Assembly (NCBI RefSeq): GCF_018446385.1 | Contig: NC_055991.1 | Span: forward strand, 119,765,794 to 119,829,793 | Length of the DNA stretch: 64,000 bases | Source: Zingiber officinale | Lineage: Eukaryota; Streptophyta; Magnoliopsida; Zingiberales; Zingiberaceae | Reading direction: 5' to 3' | Part shown: one piece after another, positions 1 through 11,135 of the stretch | How the letters are laid out: each line of letters starts with the position of its first letter | Numbering within the stretch: position 1 is the first letter of the stretch | Made by a program: the position numbers and the translations under genes | Notes under the pieces: generated by a model | The model's database searches: none | Told to the model about the DNA's origin: nothing | Seen by the model: only the letters and a program-made list of their open reading frames with translations

Positions 1-1850
1 CGAAAATAACCTATCGAGTTAGCGAGATCTGAGCTAGTTGAGCAGGAGGTGGATTCTTTCAAGGATCCTATAGAGGTTGAGATAGATAGTCGTGGATAGA
101 CCCACCAGGTTCCCATGAGAGATCAGGGCATTCAGTCTTAGGAGATTCCTCCTACAGTACCATTTGCAGTCCCTGCTCCCGCCGCTATTACTTGGGTGAG
201 GGATAGAGCTTGTATCCCGCTATTGGCTCGATCGGTAAAGGACCGATTTACTTTGTTCCATAGAGTTCCCGACCCTAGTGTTGCTCGTTCTTGGTTGGGA
301 AATATAGAGGACACTTTCAAGTACATGTTTTGCATCGAGGAAGAAAAAGTCGAATTAGTTGCATACCACTTACGAGACCAAGCTGTTACTTGGTGGAAGA
401 TGCAGAAGTCACTTTTTGGAGATCAAATTGTCACCTGGACACTATTCAGAGAAGCATTTGAGAGACAGTATTTTCCAGCTCTATTTCGTTTGACCTATCG
501 GCAGGAGTTCTTAAATCTTAAGCAGGGTGATCGATCAGTGATGGAGTACGACGCAAAATTTAACCGATTAGCTAAGTATTGTCCTCATCTTGTGGCTCAA
601 GACAGCGATCGGTTAGATCAGTTCACCCAAGGCCTTATAGCTTTTATCCATCTTAGGATGTTAGGTTTTACTCCTAGCACCTACCGAGAGGCAATAGATA
701 GAGCTTTAGTGATTGAGATGACACAACAGCAAGTTTCCTGAGAGCGGGAAAAAGATAAACAAAAGGCTCAGGGTATAACTCCAAATCAGAAACAATAGAT
801 CCAAGGTCAAAAAGGCGGAAGAAATGACATGGATCCTAGGCTACTTCGGGGGAGTCTTATCGATCACCGAAGACAGGATGATTATCAGGTGGTTCTTCTA
901 GGCTCCCTCAGAAAGATCCTTCTTGTGAGCTTAGATGTTATAGGTGTGGAACTGAGGGGCACGCTAGACCTAATTGTCCATTGGGCCAAGATGTATGTTA
1001 TTACTGTAAGCTTCCGGGTCATGCGAGTCGTGATTGCACACTGAAGGCACAGTTGGAGGCGACCAAGAGTACTGCACATCGAAAGTCAAAGGGATCATAG
1101 AGGACACAGAGTGCTTCGCATCAACAGCGTATGCCACCTCCTCAGGCACAGGTATATCACATACAAAGTCAGGAGCACCCGACACTATCAATTACTATGC
1201 AGTATTCTACTGCTATTTCTTCGCATCAGATATATCTGATATAGCAGAACTTTACGGTGCCACCTAGGTCTTGTCCAATGATCCAGCCTCAGCAGTTTGC
1301 TACTGCTCCACTAGCACAGTTTCATACCAGTACTAGAGTACCACCATCATGCCTAGAAGTAGGGAGGGTTTATGTGGTTACACGCGAGGAGGCACAGCGG
1401 GCCGAGGGATCGGTCTTTCGGGTATGATTACTATTTATTCATTTCCTGCTGAATTATTGATAGATATTGATAGTTCTCATTCTTTCATTTCTTGGATATT
1501 TATGGGTAAGATTTGTAGATTACCGGTTCGTCGGATGCATGCATTAACGATATCTTTACCCTCGGGAGAGATACTAAATATCAGTCAGGAGATTAAAGAA
1601 TGTCCATTGGATTTCGAGAGTCAGACTCTTATGGTGGACTTACAAGTTTTGGATATGTTGCAATTTGACATTATTTTGGGTATGGACTGGTTGGTCAAGT
1701 ATTATGCTACTGTCGACTGCAGCGCGAGGGTGATTACATTTAGACCTCCGGGTCAATGATCTTGGGTATTTAAGGGTACCAAGGATGATGAGATTTCTGT
1801 TATCTCAGCACTGCAAGCTCAGAGATTATTTAAGGGTACTAAGGATGAAG
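1..1850 (+). mobile_element. Ty3/gypsy gag-protease remnant
   Basis: Fossil Ty3/gypsy fragment, entering from beyond the left edge. A retrotransposon gag domain is readable at 196-741 (motifs such as AVTWWKMQK, FERQYFP and YDAKFNRLAKYCP). Two CCHC zinc-knuckle-like motifs lie near 925-1045, and a retropepsin-like segment at 1349-1759 ends in the typical FDIILGMDWL stretch. Gag, knuckles and protease are in the order usual for chromovirus-type gypsy elements (Tekay-like by gag). No reverse transcriptase, integrase or LTR is seen. The element is old and broken by several disruptions, and it stops where hAT coding sequence begins. Family call is confident; clade is a guess. Confidence 0.8.
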
Positions 1851-3832
1851 GATTTAACAGTTATAAGAGAGTTAATAATGGAGAAAATGTGCATTTCTTA
1901 TTCATATTGGTTCATTGTCTTCATCACATAATAGATGTGTGAAATGTGTTCAAGATTTGATGACACCAAAGCAAAATATTGACAAAGTAATGAATTTCAA
2001 TTTATAGAAGAAATTGTAAAGAATAGGTTGCGTCTAAAGGCAACAATTGAAGGTTTATTATGGTTTGCAACTCAAGGATGTCATTTTAGAGGTCATGATG
2101 AATCAGAGAGTTCCTTAAACCATGAAAATTTTATTGAATTGTTGAAATTTCAAGCACATTTAAATGATGAAATTGCAAAAGTTGTGTTATATAATGCCCC
2201 GCAAAATGTTAAATACACTTCTCCGCAAATTCAAAAGGAAATATTACATATTCTTAATAATAAAGTGAGAAGAATGATTCGAATTAATTGGGAGATGTCA
2301 ACTTTTGTATTCTTGTTGATGAAGTTCAAGATGAATCTAAAAAAGAGCAAATGACTCTTATTTTAATATTTGTTAATAATTCTGATTTTTTGATAGAACG
2401 TTTCATTGAGATTTTGAGTGTTGAGGATACAACATCGGTAAACCTTAAGAAATCAATTTCTGACATCTTTGTTCAACATAATATTCAAATCCACAACATG
2501 AGGGGATAAGGGTATGACAATACTAGTAATATGTGTGGTGAATGGAATGGACTTCATGCATTATTTCTTAGAGATTGTCCATATGTCTATTATGTACATT
2601 GTTTTGCTCATCATTTACAGTTAACATTGGTTGCAGCTGCTAAGGATGTGTCTTCTATTTGGCAATTCTTTTCTTATCTGACTTCCATTGTAAACTTCGT
2701 CACCTCGTCTCCTAAACGCCTTAGTGATTTACAATATGCTCGACAAGAAGAGATTGCATATATGTTAGCTATTGGTGAGCATGAGTCTGGTACAAGGGCT
2801 AATCAAATTAGTACATTGCATAGACCTGGTGCTACTCGTTGGAGCTCTCATTATGATTTTGTTTGGAACTTGATAGGCATGTATGCAACAACTTGTAAGA
2901 TCCTGGGAAATCTCAGTGAAAATGGGCCAAATGGTGCAATACGTGGGGAAGCTAGTGGTTTATGCAACATAATTATGAGATTTGAATTTGTATTTGTGTT
3001 GTTTTTTATGGAAAATATCTTGGAAACCACTGACACTCTTTGCCAAACTCTACAAAATAAATCATAAGACATTGTGAATACTTTAAAATTTGTCTTAGCC
3101 ACAAAAGCAACCTTCTAAAATTTAGAGAAGATGGTTGGGATAAATATTTTAGAAAATAAAGATTTTTTTGAATGACATAATATTGAGGTGCTTGATATGA
3201 GTCGTGGTTATAAAGTTAGTCGTTATTGTTAACAATAGGATCATGTCATAGTTGAACATCATTATCACCATGCTATTTTTAATACTGTAATAGATTTTCA
3301 AGTGACAAAACTAAATTATAAATTTAGTGAGACAACAATGAACTTCTTGCTCTCTGTTTAACTTTGGATCCTACTGATTCATTTAAAAATTTTAATGTAA
3401 ATGACATTTGCAAGCTTGCATCAAAATTTTATCCTGGTGATTTCACTCAACAAGAAATTCATGTTTTGAAAGCTGAATTGGAACACTATCAACTTGACAT
3501 AGTTTGTGATCCTAAGTTTTAACAAATTTCTATTATTTCTACATTATATAGAGAAATGGTTGTGACCAAAAAGTTGAGAGTTATATTATGATTCAAAGAT
3601 TGATTCGTCTTGTATTGACTCTTCCTGTATCAACAGCAATGGCAGAGAAAGCCTTTTTGGCCATGAAATTTCTCAAAAAGGCACGTCACAACAAGATGGA
3701 TGATGATTTACTTTCCAATTGTATGATTCTCTACATAGAACGAGAAATGACAGAGAAAATAGACATGGATTCAATAATAGATGAGTTTTATACTCTAAAA
3801 TCTCGTCGAGCACAACTTAAGTAGATAATTGA
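1850..3832 (+). pseudogene. Decayed hAT transposase (ZMYM1/DUF4371-like)
   Basis: Relic of a plant hAT transposase of the type often annotated as zinc-finger MYM-type protein 1-like. Readable blocks in order are the DUF4371 region with RLKATIEGLLWFATQGC and FRGHDES (2028-2354), the first catalytic-Asp block CILVDEVQDES (2288-2509), the RNase H-like core with YYVHCFAHHLQLTLVAAA and HRPGATRWSSH (2531-3067), and the hATC dimerisation domain with LIRLVLTLPVSTAMAEKAF (3588-3824, ending at a stop). The blocks lie in different frames and are separated by stops, with the stretch 3070-3590 heavily eroded, so no functional transposase can be made. The upstream coding trace starts about 1853 right after the gypsy remnant. 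I could not identify terminal inverted repeats or an 8-bp target duplication. Confidence 0.85.
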
Positions 3833-3929
3833 ACTATTTTGTATGAAATTTGAACTATATAAAAGGATATTGATATATCTTTGTTAAATGTTCATTATAC
3901 ATGTATGTATTGTTAATTTTGTAATTTAG

Positions 3930-4165
3930 CCCAAGGTAGTTAAAGATCTTGGCTACGTCATTGCTCGTACCAAGCATTTAGAGGTTGATTTTTATTTTGT
4001 TCGTGAGCATGTGACAACTGGACAACTTTCAATTTCTTACATCTCTACTGAACATTAAATTGCCGATATATTTACCAAACCATTATCCAGAAAACGTTTC
4101 ACTAAGTTAACACTCAAACTCAACGTTCAAGCACTCCCTTTGAGTTTGTCAGGGCAATGACAATA
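3930..4165 (+). mobile_element. Ty1/copia RNase H C-terminal fragment
   Basis: Short fossil of the 3' end of a copia polyprotein. The + strand reads a KHLEVDFYFVREHV-like block followed by QLSISYIST and DIFTKPL, the hallmark end of copia RNase H. A purine-rich stretch (around 4155-4175) follows, as a polypurine tract would. Nothing else of the element is recognisable, and it directly follows the hAT relic, so several insertions or deletions must have happened here. Confidence 0.75.
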
Positions 4166-4442
4166 ATGGGAAATAATCTTGAATTGATTTCAATCAATTG
4201 AGATTTATTATATTTGACATCACAATAAAGATCGACATCACAATTAAGATATATATGAATCAAATAGTAAAAATAATACTTCCAAATCTATTATATTTAT
4301 TACTATGCCTATAATTGTATGTCATATTTAATTTTTCTATTATTGTTTGGATAATTTATATAAATAAGTATATTGACTTAAATAATAGATCAAAGAATTA
4401 TTCTATATTTTATTTCTTTCCTCTATCTATTAGTTTCAACAT

Positions 4443-4860
4443 CTTCTATAATTATACATGCACCGTGTGGTGCTGTTTTGAAAAAAAAAATATCTCCACA
4501 TAGTGTTGTTTTGAAAAAACATCATGTTGAAAAAAAAGCACCAACGTGACACTATTTTTTTTTAAAACAACACCACGTTGAAAAAAAGTAGCACAACATG
4601 GTGCTATTTTGAAAAAAATGGCACTACATTACATGATGCTGTTTAAAGCACCATGTTGAAAAAAAACAACACTAATGTTGCGCTGTTTTTTTTTAAACAG
4701 CGCCACGTAGTGTTGTTTTAAAAAAAAAATAGCACCAATGTGGCATTATTTTTATGAAAATAACACCACATTGGTGCTATTTTTTTCAACATTGTGTTAT
4801 TTTTTTTTAAACAACACTACATGGTACTATTTTTTTTTTTTCAAAATAGCACCATGTTGT
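4443..4860. repeat. Degenerate palindrome array separated by A/T runs
   Basis: About ten imperfect copies of a short palindromic core, close to GCACCAYGTGGTGC or its half, alternate with runs of seven to twelve A or T. Many neighbouring cores are inverted relative to each other, so the whole block could fold into a long hairpin with AT-rich interruptions. No coding potential is seen. It could be the middle of a foldback transposon or a degenerate minisatellite; no flanking terminal repeats were found. Confidence 0.6.
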
Positions 4861-6480
4861 ACATGTAAAATGGTAGGAGAGAGCTTATATGCAAAATTGT
4901 AAAAGAGAGAGGGACATGTTAGCTCGCCACGTCTACTATCGTCCACGATCGCCAATATAAGAGTGTGTAGGTTAACATTCTTTTGGTCACGTTAAATTGC
5001 ACATGTCAGACGTTGCCACACACACACACACATATATATAATTTAGTCCGGTATTCAGATCAGACATCGGTAGTCCTTCCATATTGTTTTCCATTTGGTC
5101 GGATATTGGATCATCTATCAGATTCAGAGAAAATTGTCATCCCTATTCGATGGGGTCGGGCTAAGATTAGTCGATTCGAAAAGCTGGATACACGGTGCCA
5201 ACTAAAAAAAATATTATTTGAAAATAACTTTTAATTAAAATTGTATCACCTTTAAAGTTTAAGATATTTTAAAAACTAAATGAATAAAAAAACAAAAGAA
5301 TATTTTTTTAATCTTCAATTTTATTTTTTTTAATCAAAACCGTGCCTCAACTCATCAACTTTCTTGGTAAAATGATACACCGTCTTCAAGTACATTATTC
5401 GCATTAGGTTTTCCCTTATGTGCTAATCACTATTCCAAAGGCTAGTAGTCGTCCGTGATTTACCTCCTCCGTGTTGGCCCTGTGACAGGTTGGCAGGGGC
5501 GTTAGGGGCAAACGTATTCGTCTTTTGCCATCATTATTCACATTAGGTTTTTTTTTCTATAAATTCATAATTGATCGACTAGTTTGTAATTAATTATGAA
5601 ATCGTATTAGCAGATATAATTTTATAATTATTATCATATAACAATTATATTTTTATAATTATTATAATGTAAACATTATTGAATAAAATAAATTTATATA
5701 CTAGTAATTTAGATTTATCTGGTTCCGATCGATTAAAAATTTAATACATGTAAGGACAACAATGTCATTTGGATCGTTGGGTGCGACACTTTTTCCATAA
5801 AAAAATAATAATGATAAAAACGACGCTAGTGTAGATTTACAAAAAATAAAAAACTAAAAACAAAGATTTTTGCCCAAATTAAATCACGGATGGTGAGGTA
5901 TTTTAATAAATTTTAAAAGAGTAATATCCTTTTTGGTAATATAGATGAAAAGAAATTTAGGGTGGGTTTGATTTACTTATATTTTATTTTTATTTTCTAA
6001 AAAATATATGTTTTCTTGAAAATAAAAAATAATTTTTAGTCATTTTTTATTTTTTCAAAAAATATTATCTATTTTTTTTTAAAATAGACATGAGAAATAC
6101 AAATCAAATATTATTTTTCAGGAACACGTATTTATTAAAAAATAAAAATAAAAAACATGGAAATTATCGCTAAAATCTTTTCATTTTTTTCTAAAATATA
6201 AATTTTATTATCCAAAATTATAAAAATACCCTATCAAAAGGAATCTTAAAGACTAGTCACATGCTCTAGGGCGCAAGCTCATGATGAATGGATAACATTG
6301 CTAACATAATACTTAAGTATAAATTTTTATAAATGGATTACCTATGGTTTATTGTACCATACATTTAATGTTTATGTATTTATATTTATCTTCCTCTATA
6401 TTTATAGAAGACACTAAAAGGACGGTTAATATAACATATCTACATATATTTTTTTAAGATTAGACACGTTAATATAAGGC
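4861..6480. other. AT-rich intergenic stretch without a gene
   Basis: No credible coding sequence. It contains a CA/TA dinucleotide run at about 5020-5040. A short GC-richer segment at about 5440-5550 looks like part of a dispersed short repeat (possibly SINE-derived, weak). The AT-rich tract at 5950-6230 has one arm starting GGGTGGGTTTGATTTA and could be a degraded MITE. None of these can be classified firmly. Confidence 0.4.
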
Positions 6481-6489
6481 TAGATCCCT

Positions 6490-6815
6490 TGGTCTATAAA
6501 AAAGTGAACCATGGGATGGATCACTTATAATGTGGCTAGATCGTGATTGCGATTCGGTCGTAATTGGTTGTTATCTCTCCCTGGATTCATCGTCCCCTAA
6601 GTTATAGTTAGGTCAGGGCGGGTGGCTGGAGGCCACCGAAGGTTGCTCCCGTTCGACACCAGGCTGCCTAGCCACTTGCCCACTACTAGCGACCTCCAAC
6701 CACCTGTCTAAACCTAAATTATAACATAAAGGAATAATAAACCTAGAAAGGATCACAATTAATTATAGTCAGATCATAGCTATAATTTAACTATAATTAC
6801 AAGTGATTCATCACT
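6490..6815. mobile_element. Possible foldback MITE
   Basis: The two ends are roughly inverted copies: GATGGATCACTT near 6510-6525 against the reverse complement of the region around 6795-6810 (GATGAATCACTT), followed by partly matching arms. The centre is GC-richer and also self-complementary around GGTGGCTGGAGG. No clear target duplication was found, so classification is tentative. Confidence 0.35.
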
Positions 6816-6857
6816 ATGTTTTCATTTTCATGGACGAGAGGATATGTCCTATGCTGA

Positions 6858-7205
6858 CAATTAAGAGAATCCACATCAACTATCTTATCTAAAAATTTTA
6901 TTCTAAATTTTAGATAGGGTAGCTAAAAAATCTTTACATCAGCTACCATATCCATTCTCTAAATTTAGATTTGATAAATAGTGATTCTCTAAATTTAGAG
7001 AATGAAACTTTTATCCTAAAAATAAAATAATATATTTTTTTAATCTCTATCCTTCCACTGATTTTTTCAATCTCTCTTATTTCACTCATTGTATAAATAT
7101 TAAGGATGATGAAATGGTACTAGGGGGGCCGCTAAGGTAGCGAATCTACCTTTTTATTAAGGATGATGAAAATTTTAGGATAGTTGATGTAGTGCATAAT
7201 GAAAA
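6858..7205. mobile_element. MITE with inverted terminal repeats
   Basis: The left arm begins CACATCAACTATC followed by TTATCTAAAATTTT-like sequence. The reverse complement of the right arm (about 7165-7200) begins CTACATCAACTATC and continues CTAAAATTTTC. The arms therefore form imperfect TIRs of about 25-30 bp. Inside is a perfect short palindrome ATTCTCTAAATTTAGAGAAT at about 6990. A SINE tail has been inserted near its right end (see 7115-7155). Superfamily is not clear. Confidence 0.55.
7115..7155 (+). mobile_element. 41-bp SINE 3' tail with 16-bp target duplication
   Basis: The inserted bases contain the GGGGGGCCGCT motif and end in a T run, matching the 3' end of the SINEs at 51480-51672 and 43882-44025. 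The insert is flanked by a perfect 16-bp direct repeat, ATTAAGGATGATGAAA, at 7099-7114 and 7156-7171. That is the signature of LINE-mediated integration of a severely 5'-truncated SINE (Au-type tRNA-derived family by its 3' motif). It lies inside the MITE at 6858-7205, so it is younger than that MITE. Confidence 0.75.
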
Positions 7206-8164
7206 ATAATTATTTAAATTTAATAAAATAAATTATTTATCTTAACTTGTAGATTACGACAATTTACCAAAGACGCATGTAGAGATCTAAATTTACCAAA
7301 AAGTATACGCTATTTTGATATTTACCAAAGAACGCACCTTTTTAAGTGCATTTTTTATTTTACCCTTCTAACAATTTAACTTTTTCTACTATTTTTCTTT
7401 TCTCCATTATTTTTCTCTCTCTTCTCTTTTTTGTATCGGCACGCAAAACATATGAATAACATTAGTCAATTTTTTAATAACATTTTAATACATTTGAAGA
7501 AACAAAAATAAACAATGAATAACACATTTGAACTCCTTGCAATTTCAAAAATCCACTGGAACTAACATGAGTGTAATCGGAGCTCTCTAGGTCGATCATT
7601 GAGTTTCGGTCAAAACCCACTGATGGACCTAAAGAGCTCCGATTGCACTCATTTTAGTTTCTATGGATTTCTAAAATTGCAAGGAGTTCAAATATGGTGT
7701 CCATTATTTATTTTGATTTTTCTTAGATGTTAACATACAAAATGAAAGAATCATCAAAAACACTCACGTTGGGTTTGATATGAGTCCATATCAAGCCCCA
7801 CATGAATTTTTATTGTCGATTCTTTGATTTGATATATTAACATATATGAAAAGGAGAAATAAATAATGGACACCATATTTGAACTCCTTGCAACATCAAA
7901 AATCCATAGGAACTGAAATGAGTGCAATCGAAGTTTCCTAGGTTCATTAGTGGGTTTCGGTCAAAACTCATTTATGGACCTAGAGAACTCCGATTACACC
8001 CATTTCAGTTCCTATGGATTTCTGATATTGCAAGGAGTTCAAATATAGTGTACATTATTTATTTCGTCTTTCACAGATGCTAATATATAAAATCAAAGAA
8101 TCGACAAAAAACCCACGTTGGACCTGATATGAAATCATATCAGGCCCAATTTTCATCAACGCTG

Positions 8165-8830
8165 GAGCTCTGTTTTTGAGGTTTTTCCTAACCATAAACT
8201 ATTAGCTTTTATAAAACCACGTAAAATCCTTAAAATGAAATGCTCATTATCTTGCAGGCAAGTGCATTGGGAACTACTGTAAAGGAATCACAAAATAAGA
8301 TCATTGAGCTGCAGTATTTGGTAGAAGCACTCAGGTACTTGTCATGTTACCTTAATAATGATATGAAGAATTTTATTAAACACAAAAGACACTATGAACC
8401 TTGAACTGAAAAACATAAATTTACATTTCTAGAATTGAGCATTTAACCTTGTCTAATTGTTGGTATACCTTACATCATAGTCATTTGTAAGGTTACTATT
8501 TGTAATCTTGATAGATTATAAATAAGTTACCAAAATATGAATATTTATGAATATTGATAAATTTCTAAGATGACTTGAATTAAGTAGAGTTGAAGGTTTT
8601 AGGGGCAAAAAAGATCAAAGAAATTTCTTCTTAGAATAATTAATATGTTTTAAATAGTCTGAGGATTACTAGTGGTAAAGAATATACAATTCAGTGATGA
8701 GATGAGATCCATTTAGTCAGATCCAAATAACTCACAAACAGAGCTCCTGTGGTAAGAAATGGCCTAGTCAAAGATTAAGGTGCTTTGCACTAATGTATAT
8801 GTACCATAACTTGACTTTCCAAGTCGGTTG
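8165..8830 (+). other. Captured gene fragment with one exon (8258-8334)
   Basis: This segment interrupts the hairpin array of the foldback element and has none of its repeats. It holds a 77-nt open stretch preceded by a good acceptor (CTTGCAG ending at 8257) and followed by a donor (GTACTT from 8335). It translates to a short helical, charged peptide containing VKESQNKIIELQYLVEAL. The flanks look like plant introns. I do not recognise the parent gene; a coiled-coil protein is plausible. It fits transduplication of host exon sequence by a non-autonomous DNA transposon, as in Pack-MULEs. Confidence 0.5.
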
Positions 8831-9531
8831 AGTCTGATATGAAATCAATATAAAATCATATCAGGCCCACAGACCCACATTGGGCCTGATATGATTTCAT
8901 ATTAGGCCCAACGTGGGTTTTTTTTGGTCGATTTTTTGATTTTATATATTAACATCTACGAAAGTCGAAATAAATAATGGACACTATATTTGAACTCCTT
9001 GCAACATCAGAAATCCATAGGAATTGAAATGTGTGCAATCGGAGCTCTCTAGGTCCACCAGTGGATTTTGACCAAAACCCACTAATGGACCTAGGGAGCT
9101 CCGATTGCACTCATTTCAGTTCATATGGATTTCTAATGTTGCAAAGAGTTCAAATATGGTGTCAATTATTTATTTCTCCTTTTTCATAGATGTTAATATA
9201 TCAAATTAAAAAATCGACAAAAAAAACCCATGTTGGGCCTGATATGGACTCATATTAAGCCCAACGTGAGCCTGATATGGAATGATATCATGCCCACATG
9301 GGCCTGATATGATTTCATATCAGACCCAACGTGGGCCTTTTTTACGATTCTTTCATTTACATGTTAACATCTATGAAAAGATAAAATAAATAATGGATAT
9401 CATATTTGAATTCCTTGCAATTTTAGAAACCCATAGAAACTGAAATGGGTGCAATCGGAGCTCTCTAGGTCCATCATTGGGTTTGACCGAAACCCACTGA
9501 TCGACCTAGAGAGCTCCGATTACACTCATTT

Positions 9532-10608
9532 TGTAGGACCGTTAGATTCGATAGAGGGGGGGTGAATATCGATTCGAAAAAGACGAGTATAAACGCAGCG
9601 GAAAAATAAAGTAGACACAGATATTTTTACTTCGTTCGGAGCCTGTGACGACTCCTACTCGAATGCCCGTGGTCCTTGACCACTTTCGTTGGACAATCAC
9701 TAACAAGTCGAAATATGACTACAGAATAAGTACAGGAAATGCTAGTAATAATAAAGCAATACCGACAAAGAAAAATTAAATAAACACCGGAGGAGCACTT
9801 TTGTCGGAGCGTTGTTGACGTCGCACTTGAACGTCGAGCAGCAAGACTAGCAGTAGAAGAGTTCTCAGTAAAAATTAATTTCTGAAGCTCCTGCCTGGGC
9901 TTCTGGCGCCTGGATTCCTTCCGGGCGCCTGGAATGTGACGTAGCTGCTCAAACCGAGATGCTCCACGTGGCGATGACTTGACTGGATATAATTTGCTTT
10001 CCGGGCACCCGGATCCCTTCCGGGCGCCCGGACCACCTTGTTCCAGAAAACTCCCTTTTCCTGCAAAACAAAGTTAGTCCGAGGCAAATGTATATCCTGT
10101 AAAACAGATTGTCAGCACAGTTAAGGTTCAACAGATAATTAAAAAGAGTATGACTTAGATTCCGTCTTTCCGAGACCGGAATCTAGTCACGATCTCGACT
10201 TAGATATCCGAAATGGATCTAAGTCGGATCGACGCCTAATGTTCCCTTCCCGGGAACGCGTCCTCACAGTCACTCCCTTCCAGTGACTTACCTTGCTTAC
10301 CTGCCAGACGTCCGGTCAGCCCGTCGACCCGTCTGGACTTCTCGCCAAGCGTCCGGTCAGCCCGTCGACCCGCTTGGACTTCTCGCCAAGCGTCCGGTCA
10401 GCCCGTCGACCCGCTTGGACTTCTCGCCAGCTATCCGGTCAGCCCGTCGACCTAGCTGGACTTCGTGCCAGACATCCGGTCAGCCCGTCGACCTGTCTGG
10501 ACTTTTCCTGCACACTTGATCAAAGTGTCAGACAACAACACAACTAACTTAACCTATTTGTCATTCATCAAAACCTGGGTTAGACCGTTAGTGCTACCCG
10601 CACCAACA
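9532..10608 (-). repeat. Copia LTR (left, 3' in element orientation)
   Basis: Starts TGTAGGACCG and ends GCACCAACA. It is the counterpart of 16133-17155. It contains a hairpin array (10304-10500). The two LTRs also differ in a block around 9890-10020 that is shortened in the other copy. Confidence 0.9.
10304..10500. repeat. Tandem 41-bp hairpin array, five units
   Basis: Each unit is a 33-nt hairpin plus an 8-nt spacer close to ACTTCTCG. The 19-nt loop TCCGGTCAGCCCGTCGACC is constant. The stems are CCAGACG/CGTCTGG, CCAAGCG/CGCTTGG (twice), CCAGCTA/TAGCTGG and CCAGACA/TGTCTGG, so they differ but are always complementary. Unit starts are at 10304, 10345, 10386, 10427 and 10468, an exact 41-bp period. 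Long frames run through it only because the period and GC content suppress stops. Confidence 0.9.
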
Positions 10609-11135
10609 ATCTCCCCCTTTTTGATGGAATGACAACCTGGTTAAGTTAGTGAAAACATATGCAAGAAAACAACATGCATTTATGTGGTTTTAAAGTTTGT
10701 TAGTTTGTATTTTCAAATTGGTTTAGCTAACTTAACCACCTAACCCTCCTCCCCCTTTGGCATTCATAAAAAAAAATGAACAAAGGTAAATAATCATAGT
10801 GAAGAGTTACTGTAACAGGTAATCAAATTTTGAAAGATAGCTAAGTTTGGTTCAAAATTTGAAAGATAAAAGTGCAATTTTTAACACCAAGTTAAAAAAA
10901 TAGTTAAGTTGACTTGGGTAGACAAGTTGAGTTTTGAAAAGTTCAAGTTTAACTTTTCAAGCGTGTAGAAATTTTCAAGACAGGTTTTTCAAATTTACTT
11001 TTTATGTTTAAGTAACATTTAATTTTCAAAAAGGTAAAATTTTCAACTTCGATTTTTAAAACAAAGCAAAAATTAAACTTTTCAAGAAATAAAATTTTTG
11101 CCAAAATTAATTTTTAAGGCTAATTTTGGAAATAG
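10609..11135. other. Copia 3' internal region, non-coding
   Basis: Begins with the polypurine tract complement (ATCTCCCCCTTTTT). The rest is AT-rich with simple TTTCAAATTT-type repetition. The last part of the copia polyprotein expected here (end of reverse transcriptase, RNase H) is not recognisable. Confidence 0.6.

Noticed and set aside
4983-5234. 83-residue + frame
   Set aside because: Begins in a CA/TA microsatellite, no domain and no splice or promoter support.
10283-10547. Overlapping long frames of arginine/proline-rich repeats (also 16813-17095)
   Set aside because: They are translations of the 41-bp hairpin array in an LTR; they exist in two frames because the period and GC content lack stops, and no start, splice or domain evidence supports a protein.
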